This document shows positions 33,234 to 44,754 of a stretch of DNA of 64,000 nucleotides, in pieces. The position numbers were made by a program, and so were the translations under genes. The notes under the pieces are model-generated. The model saw nothing but the letters and a program-made list of their open reading frames with translations, did not search any database and was not told where the DNA came from. Position 1 is the first letter of the stretch, and each line of letters begins with the position of its first letter. Source of the stretch: Liopterus haemorrhoidalis (Eukaryota; Arthropoda; Insecta; Coleoptera; Dytiscidae); NCBI GenBank assembly GCA_963971575.1, contig OZ020611.1, positions 4,972,882-5,036,881 of the forward strand. The letters are read 5' to 3'.

Positions 33234-33677
33234 CTACAATCTCCATCTCGCCACACTTTCGTCGATACCTATTTATTTTAACTAATGTGTAACGTTATTT
33301 TTTACTTTTTTTTACTGTTTATTTCTTATTTATTTCTAACTTATTTATTTATATTTTAATTATTGACTTATTGCTTTTACATAATGATTTTTTCACACTT
33401 ATTTTAATAATTTTACAATGACTTTTAGAACAGGTATAATTTTTAACACTGTATAACCGCCTTTTTGTGTAACTCTGATGAAGAAATAAACTATTTCGAA
33501 ATTGGTCAACTAGATCTATTATAGTTGCTTTATTTATGTTCGCAACCCGTACAACCTTTTCCACAAATACTCATTTACGGACATAACCAACTCCACATTA
33601 AAAAATACCAACTATTTTTTCTGCATCTGTTTCGTATCTAAGTTTTCATTAAATTAATAAGAAATATATTGATAATA
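33234..33677. other. No gene; hammerhead-like motif at 33475-33501
   Basis: AT-rich. CTGATGA (33475), one extra base, a GAAAT/ATTTC stem with 5-nt loop, then GAAA. The same plan is seen at the Penelope-like 3' end (15966-16002). Confidence 0.4.
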
Positions 33678-34979
33678 CAAGGTGTCTCAAAAGAAATTTT
33701 ATATTTAGTGGATCGATTAAAAAAAAAGTAAGCCGTATATAGAAAAAATGTTTATTAATTATTAAAATACACTTTTTGGGGATTTATTTCTTAAAAATAA
33801 TATCGTCTAAATGTAGACCCTCGCGTACTCATTTAATCGAACAGTAAAATTACTTATGACGTCTCGGCAGGTGGACTCAGGGATGGCTGCCATTTCGTGA
33901 CGGATATTTTCTTTCAAATGCGCCAGTGAAGTAGGTTTATTGGGGTAAACTTTAGATTTAAGATAACCCTATAGGAAAAAGTCCATAGGGGTTAAATCTG
34001 GACTGCGTGGAGGCCAATTTATGTCACCTCTCCGGGAGATCAATTTGCCTGAGAAAATTTCACGAACACGTGGCAGAGACATATTGGACGTGTGTGAAGT
34101 TGCTCCGTCCTGTTGGAACCATGTTCTTTGGTTATAGCCAGGAAAGTTTTGCAGTTCAAGTACCAAGAAGTTGTCTAACATCTCCACATAACGCTCTGAA
34201 TTCACTGTAACTGCACGCCCCTTTCGTCTTCAAAAAAGTAAGGGCCGATAATTCCTCGCGCCGACATCGCAGCCCATACGGTCACTTTAGGCGAATGTAG
34301 GGGTTTCTGATGTTTGCGTTTCGGATTCGTTGCACTCCAGTAGCGGCAGTTCTGCTTATTTACGTGGCCATTAAGATGAAAATGAGCTTCATCCGAAAAC
34401 AAAATGTTGGTAAACGTTGAAAATCGCTCAATCACCTGATTTACGAAATTAAGCCTCTGTCTGGCATCTTGGGGCTTTAATTCTTGCACCAATTGAATTT
34501 TGTAGGGGTGCAGCTTTAGGTCTTTGTGCATACTGCGATGTAATGATGATCTATGCACATTTAAAGCACTTGCGCGCTTCCGAATTGAAAGGTTCGGGTC
34601 GTCACGAACAGACTGATTAACATTCTCCACGTTTTCTACCGTTCTTGATGACCTAGGTCGCCCGGATTTTGATTTATTCAGCGTTGTATTAGTCTCTTCA
34701 AACTTTTTAACCCAATGTCGAATGAGAGGAATGCTTGGCGCATCATTTAAGTGTCGAAAACCTCGAATACTGCCGAATTTTCTACGCGCTACAGTTCCCG
34801 AATCACCGTTTTTGTAAAACTCTCGCACGCATAACGCGCGGTCTGCTCCCGAGAAACGCTCCATAGCGACTGAATTTCCAAGAGCCAGGCTACCGATTGA
34901 CATAACCCCCGCGCCCCTCGGATACGTTGCGTTCACGCAGTAAGCTAAATAAATATAAAATTTCTTTTGAGACACCTTG
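33678..34979 (-). mobile_element. DD41D Tc1/mariner element, copy 1
   Basis: Ends CAAGGTGTCTCAAAAGAAAT...ATTTCTTTTGAGACACCTTG. TA precedes the left end; the right is followed by AT rather than TA, so the duplication has changed or ATAATA flanks reflect simple sequence. 1302 bp. Nearly identical to 42071-43384 in the other orientation. Confidence 0.88.
33784..34903 (-). pseudogene. DD41D transposase, broken copy
   Basis: Starts at MSIGSLALGN (34903) or the nearby MERFSGADRALC. Shows an HTH-like part (SIRKRASALNVHRSSLHR), FSDEAHF (first Asp), WFQQDGATSHT (second Asp) and PRSPDLTPMDFF with the third Asp 41 residues later, hence DD41D. Lesions against copy 2: a frameshift at DERG (about 34205), a stop after MDFFL, and a small deletion shifting the last residues. 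Confidence 0.85.
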
Positions 34980-35096
34980 ATAATAATGATATAATGAAGT
35001 TTTATGTCGAAATACTGTTGAAATTTATAAAAAACAAAAAATTGGTAGCAAAGTACAAAAATTTGGTTGGCAAATTCTTTTATTGACTTTTCTTGA

Positions 35097-35357
35097 TATC
35101 GCTGGTGACCTGGCAATACCTCCTATCTACAATTTTTAGCGAAAATAAGCTCTTAGTTTGCGTTGTAACCCACGTATTATTGCACAATTTGTGATAATAC
35201 TTCTTAAACAAGAAAAATATTTAAGGTCTAAACTTCGTACAAAGCATTACCTTTTATCTTAAACTACGGAAAAACGGCTGATATAAAGCAGTTTTTTACC
35301 TCTCCTTTAAATTTATATTTATGCAGATAGAAGGTATTGCCAGGTCACCCACGATAT
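35097..35357. mobile_element. Short TIR MITE (~260 bp)
   Basis: GGTGACCTGGCAATACCT (35103) and AGGTATTGCCAGGTCACC (35333) are inverted; similarity extends outward to GATATCG/CGATATG. No frame. Confidence 0.65.
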
Positions 35358-35382
35358 GCTGTTTTAGCCGTGTAGAGTAATA

Positions 35383-35591
35383 CAAAGTGATTATTTAATG
35401 GCGAGACGACGTCACCGAATTTTACGTGCCTTCTAGCAGAAATACTGGTGAATACTATGACTATAATAACTATGATTATGAAGAAAAAAAGATTATGCGC
35501 ATGCGCGCATAATCGCCTGCTACGATGTGTATGAAACGGCAAATTATTAAAACTTCCAGTGACGTCGTCTCGCCATTAAATAATCACTCTG
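35383..35591. mobile_element. TIR MITE (209 bp) with TA duplication and central NRF-1-type palindrome
   Basis: Termini AGTGATTATTTAATGGCGAG (35387) and CTCGCCATTAAATAATCACT, TA on both sides (35381-35382, 35592-35593). The inner part GATTATGCGC-ATGC-GCGCATAATC (35491-35514) is a perfect palindrome that contains GCGCATGCGC, the NRF-1/ewg consensus core. Confidence 0.85.
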
Positions 35592-35793
35592 TAGATGCGC
35601 AAAGCGAATTTTACATCGTCTCAATTTATCTTATTTTATCTTATTATTGAATATGAATAAAGTTGTAAAATTTGAGAGATTTCTGTTTCACAAAATAAGG
35701 ATGGATAAGTAATATAGAGAACATTGTGTTTAATAAACTTTTTTGCAGTGTAACCATTTTATCTTTTTGTACCTTGGAAACTCTACCTCAACC

Positions 35794-35929
35794 CAGTGGC
35801 GTAGGGACAACCAGGTAAATAAGCCCCTCTAATTGAAAATCACCTTATATTTCTTAATTTCGGCGCCCACTGAATACCGGCGTCCAGGTAATTTGTCCCT
35901 CCTGCCCCCCCTCTAACGCTACGTCACTG
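35794..35929. mobile_element. hAT MITE (136 bp) with exact 8-bp duplication
   Basis: CAGTGGCGTAGGGAC...CTACGTCACTG, flanked by CCTCAACC at 35786-35793 and 35930-35937. Confidence 0.88.
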
Positions 35930-36284
35930 CCTCAACCTATCAAACTACATACTGACTGTACTAAGCCATAACAAAAGATTTTTAATTTATCAGTTGGTAT
36001 TACATTTCTCAACTTCTTAAAGCAGTGGCGAACTGGCTCGCCGGGACTCCAGGAAATGTCCCGGTTGGCCGATCCCAATAGGACTGAGGGGTGGGGCGGA
36101 ATTAATATATATATATACATTATCATGCATAAACTTAAACTCACCGCCAATAAATGAAGCAAAAGGGATTACATGCTTAACACATCTGTACATATCTAGC
36201 AGCAATCATTGCCTCCATTAACAACCACTAATTGTGTGTGGATCTCCATAATAAGCTCTTTCCATAACATGATACTACCACCAC

Positions 36285-37812
36285 CAGTGTTGTAATGTAT
36301 CTAGATATTTGTATCTAGATACAGTAACTAGATACTGTGCAAGTATCTAGTTACTGTATCTAGGTACATTTTAAAATATGTATCTGTATCTGTATCTAGA
36401 TATTTAAATCAGTATCTAAGTATCTGTATTTCAGGTACTTTTTTCAGATACTTTCCTATTTTGTCTTTTTCAAGGTCTTTTTACAAAATATGTCCTTACG
36501 ATTTTTCAAACCTGTGATCAAAATAAAACAATTTATGGAGGGATTTTTTTTTATTGTTGTTTATAAAAAAAAAACTACAGTATGTTGCATATTTGTAACA
36601 ATATGAAAGTTAACTCAAATTTTAACAGGAGTTTAATTTAAATGAAATTTATGGAAGGTTTTTATCTTTGTTAGACAAAGATGTACACCACATGTTTCGC
36701 ATTTGAAATACGTATAACCCTTGCAGCATGGCAATTTACTTTGCAAAATTATCTTTGCAAACTATAATAATAATAATTATAAAAAAAACACGTTTAGTAA
36801 CTATATTTAAAGGTTGTTTGGGCAACCGTTGTTAATAAAATTATTTCATTAAAAAAAAAAATTAATAGCTAACTAGTTTCGGCGTAAGCCATTTTCAGAG
36901 CTGGAAATACAATTACATTTTATTAAAATTTTATAGATAAAAATAAATTAAATAAATAAATTATAAGTTTGAGAATTATGATAAAATACAAGTTCTATAT
37001 GTAATTAATTAAATTTTGGAAAACATTCTTTTATTTTTTATTTTTTTTTATTTTTTATTTAAAAAAAAAGTTAAAAAAATTAAATTTTATCCAAAATTTA
37101 ATTAATTATATATAGAACTTGAATTTTATCATAATTCTAAAACTTATAATTTATTTATTTATTTAATTTATTTTTATCTATAAAATTTTAATAAAGTGTA
37201 ATTGTATTTCCAGCTCCGAATAAATTTAAAAAAATAATAAATAAACAAAAATTAATTAATTTTATTAACAACGTTAAGTAAAACAACCATTAACTAATTA
37301 TCTAATCTAAGAATAAGAATTAATTTTATAAATGTGAATTAATTAAAGAAAAATATAATAAATAAAATTGTTGTTTTATTTTTGTCATCCTAAATACTCA
37401 TTTAATAATCAGTAATTTATTAGCGAACAAAAAATGTTCGAGATATCCGCTGAAAAGGAATAAAAAAGTGATTTTTTTAAAGATTACATAGGTATATAGT
37501 TAGTTAATATTTCTGACACACAGCTTCAAAGGCTATTTGTGTTTATTTTAAGAGTAATAATAATGCATAACTTATTTTTTATTGTGAACAAATATATTCC
37601 TTGCTCTAGTTATTTCTTATTTTTGTGGTGTTTTCATTTTTCCGAAAGTATCTTAAAGGCACCTTGAAGTATCTAGATACATTGTAAAAAAAATGTATCT
37701 GTATCTAGATACTTTTTAAAATTTGTATCTGTATCTGCATCTAGATACATTTTTCCTTAAGTATCTGTATCTCTATCTAGATATATTTTCAAATGTATCT
37801 ATTACAACACTG
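36285..37812. mobile_element. hAT-like element with TATCTAGATA subterminal arrays
   Basis: Ends CAGTGTTGTAATGTATC...ATCTATTACAACACTG. GTATCTAGATAC and variants (GTATCTGTATCT) are packed into the outer ~200 bases on both sides. The flanks carry a 14-bp direct repeat GATACTACCACCAC (36271-36284, 37813-37826), longer than the 8 bp usual for hAT. No transposase seen; it contains a foldback element. Confidence 0.8.
36834..37275. mobile_element. Foldback element with ~200-bp arms inside the hAT-like element
   Basis: The arm TTAATAAAATTA...GCTGGAAATACAATTACA...TTAAATTTTGG is repeated inverted as CCAAAATTTAATTAATTA...GTATTTCCAGC...ATTTTATTAA. Most of the 440 bp can fold on itself. The left arm carries the CTGA...GCCGAAAC motif (36876-36898, minus). 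Confidence 0.8.
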
Positions 37813-38524
37813 GATACTACCACCACCATAATTAGGTCTACCAGATGGTATCCAAAAGGATGATATTCCCTATAAATCCTGTCTCCTCCATTCAGCCTAA
37901 AAAGTCATCCTTTTGTGTTACTTGTACTATTTTGAACATTTATACAAATTAAATTAAATATGTCAGGATGGTAAGCGAGAGACGACGGTTCATTTGACAC
38001 GATGACATGCGCATGCTTAACCCCCACTATTACTCAGTCACGCGGTCTGATCTTCATTCTCTTCATTATTAAAAATATGCGTGATGTTCTTTGCAATATG
38101 CGATTCTTATTTTTGCAGCGCTGCTCGCAACGCTAACCTGGAAGGAACTTTTTCTTGAATAAATACTCAATGAAGTAAAGAGCAGAATAGACTTTGCTTA
38201 GATTCAGCTAGTTAATTATTAATAAATTATGACGTAATATAATTTTAAAGAAATGATTTGCGATAATTTTTTCAATTATATCTTTTGCAAAAATAATAAC
38301 TTCTAGCAAAGATAAATAGTTCAGAAAAGCATGAATAATTATTTATTATAATAATTAATAAATAAATAACTAATTATTTTTTTGTGATGCCTACTCTAAC
38401 TTATCAAACCAAAAATTTTATATGTGATTAACTATTTATATACTTATGCATTTATTTAAATTTTATGTTTACATGTTTTTGTTATTGATTATTTTGTTGT
38501 TATTGAATATTATATTTATAAATA

Positions 38525-38932
38525 CAGTCTGTTCCAAACGGTTAAGCGGAACTAAATGGGAATTTAGTTCTTTTAGGTTGTCAGGACAAGAGACATTTCT
38601 TGGGTTATTTCATTTTTCATGTTGGAATGTCAAAATTTAAAATTACAACAATGAAACCATGGAAACGAATGACCTATGTCAAAATTAAATTATTTTTTTA
38701 TATATTTTAATGACAAAAAAATAAATAAATGGGAAATTTGTATTAAGAATTACACAAAAAATCAAAATATAAAGAAAATGATATTTTAAAATGATATTAA
38801 CCTTAACCAAAAAATGTTTATTGTAAGTATGATTTACAAAGCTTAAACAAAACGGCCGAAAAGTACGATTTAAGCGATGAAAGTAACTAAATTGCAAAAT
38901 CTAGTTCCGCCTAAGCGTTTGAAACAGACTGT
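38525..38932. mobile_element. MITE family M1 copy
   Basis: CAGTCTGTTCCAAACGG...CGTTTGAAACAGACTG with TA on both sides (38523-38524, 38933-38934); 408 bp. Confidence 0.88.
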
Positions 38933-39114
38933 ATGTTTTAATTTATAAATATCTAAGAAAATTGTTTTTTTTTTTATGCGAATAAAAATAATTTTTCATA
39001 ATAATTAATTTTAAAATGTTGCTGTCTCCGTTTCCACTCATTTCCCTCCATTATAATTTTAATGCTAAATGTCCTCTTTTTCATTTTTACATCTGGTAAC
39101 CCTAATCATAATTA

Positions 39115-39722
39115 CAGTCTGTTTCAAACGGTTAGGCGGAACTAAATGGAAATTTTGTTCTTTTAGGTTGTCACGAGAAGGGACCTTGCTAGGGTTATTT
39201 AATTATTCACGTTGGAATGTCAAAATTTAAAATTCCAACAATGAAACCATGGAAACGTATGATATATGTCAATGTCAATTATTTTTTTTATATATTTTAA
39301 TGACAAAAATATAAATACAGTCTGTTCCAAACGGTTAAGCGGAACTAAATTTTGCAATCTAGTTACTTTCATCGTTTAAATCGTGCTTTTCGACCGTTTT
39401 GTTTAAGCTTTGTAAATCATACTTACAATACACATTTTTTGTTAAGGTTAATATCATTTTAAATTTTCATTTTCTTTATATTTTGATTTTTTGTGTCATT
39501 CTTAATACAAATTTCCCATTTATTAATTTTTTTGTCATTAAAATATATTAAAAAAATAATTTAATTTTGACATAGGTCATTCGTTTCCATGGTTTCATTG
39601 TTGTAATTTTAAATTTTGACATTGCAACGTGAAAAATGAAATAACCCAAGCAAGGTCCCTTGTCGTGACAACCTAAAAGAACGAAATTCCCATTTAGTTC
39701 CGCCTAAGCGTTTGAAACAGAC
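39115..39722. mobile_element. Two M1 copies in inverted tandem with an 18-bp flanking repeat
   Basis: A truncated M1 (39115-39315) is followed at an internal TA by a full M1 in the opposite orientation (39316-39722). The composite is flanked by TAACCCTAATCATAATTA on the left (39097-39114) and the same 18 bases on the right (39723-39740). Confidence 0.8.
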
Positions 39723-40139
39723 TGTAACCCTAATCATAATTAGCAGTCATATTAACTGTTGGAATAATGTTGCACTGGGCATATTTCTCATCAGCCCGGC
39801 GCTACAATTTTTGACGATCAATTTTAATAAATACTTTAATACGATAAACTAAATTCACATACTTACTTATCTGGTTACCTAATACAATCATTTCAAAAGT
39901 AAATTGATCAATTAATCAATAATATTTATATTTATTTCCTATTTCATGTGTTATTTGCTTTTTATCTACTGATTTTAAAATTGGCCAATTAGAAAAATGT
40001 GTAGGTAATATTAATAAGCACGTTATTTGTGCAATTAGACTAACAATTAAAAACATATATATTTTTATCAGTTTTTGGTAAGACCATGACAATCTAGTAG
40101 GTACATTGTAAGTTCTAAACAAATGTACGTCAATAATAA

Positions 40140-40300
40140 TAAACTATCTCTAAAACAGGCTAAAATCAATGTACATTACCTGTAATATTTCAGATTTTTA
40201 GTTTAACCCCTTTGTGTGAAAAGGGGCGGGACAAGAACTTTTTTTACCACATTTTGGACTAAAATCGTGTTAAAATGAACTAATTTTTCTAAAATAAATA
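40140..40300 (-). repeat. Family A fragment
   Basis: AATGTACATTACCTGTAATATTTCAGATTTTTAG and GGGACAAGAACTTTTT match the family A body. Confidence 0.5.
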
Positions 40301-40510
40301 ATGATTTGACAGTACTCATTTTTTAAACCTATTGTTTTATAATCTAAAATACGAAACGTATTTGTTAAGTTAAGATACTTATATAAATTAAGCCTACACC
40401 ATACTATGGTAGAAGGCTTTTAGATATATATATATATATATATAAATTAAAAAGAAAAAGTTAGAAAATACTAATTATTAATACCTACCTAAACAATAAA
40501 TTATTAGAGA

Positions 40511-40785
40511 TAGTATAGGGATTTGCAGCTAAGCACCCTACCATCTGGTGAGCGTTTCATGAACTTGTGTACATCAGATAACATTTCGTTTTGTATGAGT
40601 ATTTTAGATGTTTACAAGTAATGTCACTTCACAAAATCAGAAAATCCCAAACAATTATTTATTTTTTGTCGTTTTTTGATACACTTTTCGCTATTATTTA
40701 CTAGTAAATGTCAAGTGGTATCTGATTCAGAATGGTTTCAAAAAATCCGCGTGGCGCTACGATCTTAAAATTTTTCCCCTATAGG
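40511..40785. repeat. Deletion derivative of the 2636-3453 element
   Basis: Both ends match the long form inverted (TATAGGGATTTGCAGC...GCGCTACGATCTTAAAA...CCCCTATA), but about 540 internal bases are missing. Confidence 0.65.
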
Positions 40786-42070
40786 TATAGCGATTTCAGT
40801 TACGATAAATAAATACATTCAATAATTTCATAGTACTGTGATTACTGTTATTGTGACGCTAACAGCATTCTAGCTCCGATCCCCACCAATTTATCACTAC
40901 TGCCTACGCACCGCTGGCCCTTTACAAGCCAACATTTACACTTTCCTTGACGCTAGGCTATAAGCAGCGCGACGTAGACTTATTCAAAGGAAACTTGTAA
41001 ATATTTATGAAGCAACAGCATTCAATGTTCAAAATATATTTTAAAAAAAGCATTTTCACACCACAGTTACTATGTTAAATGCATTTTGAGTTCAAAAAAA
41101 AGATTATTATTTTTTTATTATTTTCAAGTAAGAGCTGCAGCGCGTACTCAGGAGCCGCCACTGGGGCCTACGAATGCAATATTAATTATTTATTTTTTAT
41201 TTATTCATGATAAGTATTTACAGGTCGGAACCCAACTAATACAATAAATATATAACAATAAGTGTAAATTAACAAATATAAAAAGAAGATGGTATTAATT
41301 TACAAAAAAAGAAGAAAAAAAATAATACTAATATTAAAAATATAAATACAAATATCAAAATATGAATTGGGCGTGGAGAGTCGAGACAAGCTTTTTAATT
41401 GACCCCAAAATCACATCAAATATATCTATGGAACTCTGACTCTTCCCGCATAGCGAATTGAACAGATGGCATATCCTGTCAATTGATGCATTATCGCCAT
41501 ATATAGTCCTATGCTGAGGGATCTGGAACGTGCTATTACTCCTTGTGGCTCTACTGGGCACCCTAATTGGAATTTTGCTCAGGAGTTCAGGCGAAGGTAT
41601 TGTGCCGTTTAATATTTTGTGCAGGAAACATACCCCGCTTACATCTCGTCTCAAACAAAGTGACTGTATGCCTACCAACGTCCTTCTTTGTTCAGCTGAC
41701 AACATGGTGCGGTCAATATGCAATATTGTAAAGCAAGTATTTTACAAATTTGCTCTGCACATTCTCTAATCTTTTAACGCACGTTGATTGGTGTGGATTC
41801 CACACCACGCTCGCATATTCTAAATGACTTCTAACAAATGCAAAGTACATCGTCTTTATAGCATTTATGTTTGTGAAATTAGCACTATTTCGCTTTATAA
41901 AGCCTAACATCTTCAATGATTTTTTACATATAGTGTCTATATGTTTTTCGAATGAAACGCTACTTGTAAATATAACGCAAAGATCTTTTACTTCACTCAC
42001 TACTTTAAGTCTTGTGTCATTAATTGAGTAGGGAAATGATGATGCATTCATTGTTTTGGAAAAACATATA

Positions 42071-43384
42071 CAAGGTGTCTCAAAAGAAATTTTATATTTA
42101 TTTAGCTTACTGCGTGAACGCAACGTATCCAAGGGGCGCGGGGGTTATGTCAATTGGTAGCCTGGCTCTTGGGAATTTAGTCGCTATGGAGCGTTTCTCG
42201 GGAGCAGACCGCGCGTTATGCGTGCGAGAGTTTTACAAAAACGGTGATTCGGCGACTGTAGCGCGTAGAAAATTCTGCAGTATTCGAGGTTTTCGCCACT
42301 TAAATGATGCGCCAAGCATTCCTCTCTTTCGACATTGGGTTAAAAAGTTTGAAGAGGTACAACGGTACAACGCTGGATAAATCAAAATCCGGGCGACCTA
42401 GGTCATCAAGAACGGTAGAAAACGTGGATAATGTTAATCAGTCTGTTCGTGACGACCCGAACCTTTCAATTCGGAAGCGCGCAAGTGCTTTAAATGTGCA
42501 TAGATCATCATTACATCGCATTATGCACAAAGACCTAAAGCTGCACCCCTACAAAATTCAATTGGTGCAAGAATTAAAGCCCCAAGATGCCAGTCAAAAG
42601 CTTAATTTCGTAAATCAGGTGATTGAGCGATTTTCAACGTTTACCAACATTTTGTTTTCGGACGAAGCTCATTTTCATCTTAATGGCCACGTAAATAAGC
42701 AGAACTGCCGCTACTGGAGTGCAACGAATCCGAAACGCAAACATCAGAAACCCCTACATTCGCCTAAAGTGACCGTATGGGCTGCGATGTGGGCGCGAGG
42801 AATTATCGGCCCTTACTTTTTTGAAGACGAAAGGGGGCGTGGAGTTACAGTGAATTCAGAGCGTTATGTGGAGATGTTAGACAACTTCTTGGTACCTGAA
42901 CTGCAAAACTTTCCTGGCTATAACCAAAGAACATGGTTCCAACAGGACGGAGCAACTTCACACACGTCCAATATGTCTCTGCCACGTGTTCGTGAAATTT
43001 TCTCAGGCAAATTGATCTCCCGGAGAGGTGACATAAATTGGCCTCCACGCAGTCCAGATTTAACCCCTATGGACTTTTTCCTATGGGGTTATCTTAAATC
43101 TAAAGTTTACGCCAATAAACCGACTTCACTGGCGCATTTGAAAGAAAATATCCGTCACGAAATGGCAGCCATCCCTGAGTCCACCTGCCGAGACGTCATA
43201 AGTAATTTTACTGTTCGATTAAATGAGTGCCGAGAACGCGAGGGTCTACATTTAGACGATATTATTTTTAAGAAATAAATCCCCAAAAAGTGTATTTTAA
43301 TAATTAATAAACATTTTTTCTATATACGGCTTACTTTTTTTTTAATCGATCCACTAAATATAAAATTTCTTTTGAGACACCTTG
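42071..43384 (+). mobile_element. DD41D Tc1/mariner element, copy 2, inserted in the Jockey-like ORF
   Basis: Ends CAAGGTGTCTCAAAAGAAAT...ATTTCTTTTGAGACACCTTG with TA on both sides (42069-42070, 43385-43386). 1314 bp. Confidence 0.92.
42147..43278 (+). pseudogene. DD41D transposase, one frameshift from intact
   Basis: From MSIGSLALGN to IIFKK-stop. A single disruption near 42355 (the copy reads KKFEEVQRYN where copy 1 reads KKFEETNTTLNKS; an extra duplicated AACGGTAC-like piece) shifts the frame; after it, 324 residues are open. First Asp in FSDEAHFHLNGH, second in WFQQDGATSHT, third in LTPMDFFLWGYLKSKVY; 41 residues between second and third, as in rosa/Visitor-type elements. Confidence 0.88.
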
Positions 43385-43789
43385 TACTACAGCATTTATC
43401 CTCATTAAGGGCCAGAAAGTTGTTGCTGAACCATTCTGTTATTGCGTCTAAGTTATGCTGGATGTTAAAACGTTAAACTTTCGTCGGCAAACAACAGATA
43501 TTTGCTTGTCCGTATGTCTTTGTTAATATCATTAATGAATAGAGTAAACAAGACAGGTCCCAGATGCGAGCCTTGAGGTACTCCAGATGTGAAATTAATG
43601 ATCTTGGATAGATAGTTGTTGATTCTGACCTTTTGATAGCGGTTAGTGAGGTAGGATCTCAACCACAGCAACAGGCATGACTTTAAACCATATGCTTCTA
43701 ATTTTGCCAGCAATACATCGTGGTTTATGCAAAAATGCCTAGGGCCTACGACGATCCTAAAACGGCCCTGCACTAGAAACACTAAAAAC

Positions 43790-44479
43790 AGTGATAATTG
43801 TTACTGCACATCAATGTTTTCTAATTATATTTCATTCAAGTTAAGTCAGTTGCTTATCTACGGCGCTGTTGTGAACCGTTTATTCGTTACCTAATCATTA
43901 TTAATTAAAGTTCAGCAAGGAAAATACATTCTCATCAGAATTCTCAATGATCACAGCATCTTCACATTGTTAAATGTTGTGAAAGTGAAGGTCAATAACC
44001 CTGTTATGTTGAATTAACACTTTAACAGCAATCTTTTAAATATTAGCCATAATAACAACTATTGATTTCAACACAAACAGGTAACGCCACTTTAAAACCG
44101 CATTGAAAGTGTTAAAAAAAACTAGTTCATACTTAAAAAAATTAAAACTTTTTTTTCAATGTCAATGGCTTGCATTTTTTAGATTACAAAACTATTTTTA
44201 AATTAGCTATAGAAATTAATTTTGAATAGTTTAAATTTTTTTAATATACACTAATTAAATTAAGAAAGAAAAAAATAATGGAGAAACATTATTTTTATGG
44301 TTTTGTAGAAATAATCTGCAGATCATAAAACTGGTATCTGTGTGAACTAATAAAATAAAACTTTTTTAATAACATATCATTTTATATTTAAATTATCAAA
44401 ATAGAAATTCTGCCCTTCTGTTTTGAAACAATAATCTGTTTTTATTTTCACCTTTTTTAAAATGTTTCAATGAGAGCCT
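43790..44479. other. No gene seen
   Basis: AT-rich spacer with no recognised feature. Confidence 0.45.
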
Positions 44480-44722
44480 TCAACTAATTCAATTAATATT
44501 TTTAAAATAAATATTTCTTTTTTTTATTAAATACATAATTATTTATATTTATTTCGGGTTGTGATTTTTTGAACTCTCAGTATTTTTCCTATATGTGGGT
44601 TAAAGAGTTGTATAAACATTCTATGTTAAGTCGTCTAGCCACAATTTCTACCGTACAGACAGACGCAAGAGACGTTGTAAGGGTTTTGTTAGTGGTCATA
44701 CCTATAAGACCTTAAAAAATGG
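44480..44722 (-). repeat. Family A 5'-part fragment
   Basis: TATGTGGGTTAAAGAGTTGTATAA, TACCGTACAGACAGAC and CATACCTATAAGACC match the hairpin end of family A. Confidence 0.6.
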
Positions 44723-44754
44723 GGTGCTACATAAGAAGCCTGCCCAGAAAATTA

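Larger units (their letters stand above)
41355..43782 (-). pseudogene. Jockey-like non-LTR retrotransposon ORF2, split by a DD41D transposon
   Basis: Minus-strand order: RT block with LRSYLTNRYQKVRIN, FTSGVPQGSHLGPVLF, FINDIN and LLFADES (catalytic YADD altered to FADE), 43782-43465; then after a frameshift HNLDAITEWFSNNFLALNEDK up to 43387; the transposon 42071-43384; then CFSKTMNASSF, VVSEVKDL, FVRSHLEYASVVWNP (42070-41713); then the C-terminal SPELLSKIPIRVPSR part to 41355. The missing 5' end at about 43790 and altered active site mark it as dead. The insertion site is a TA within a codon of the thumb/linker region. Confidence 0.85.

Noticed and set aside
39097..39114. TAACCCTAA telomere-like word
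   Set aside because: A single occurrence on each side of the M1 composite; explained as a flanking duplication, not telomeric DNA.
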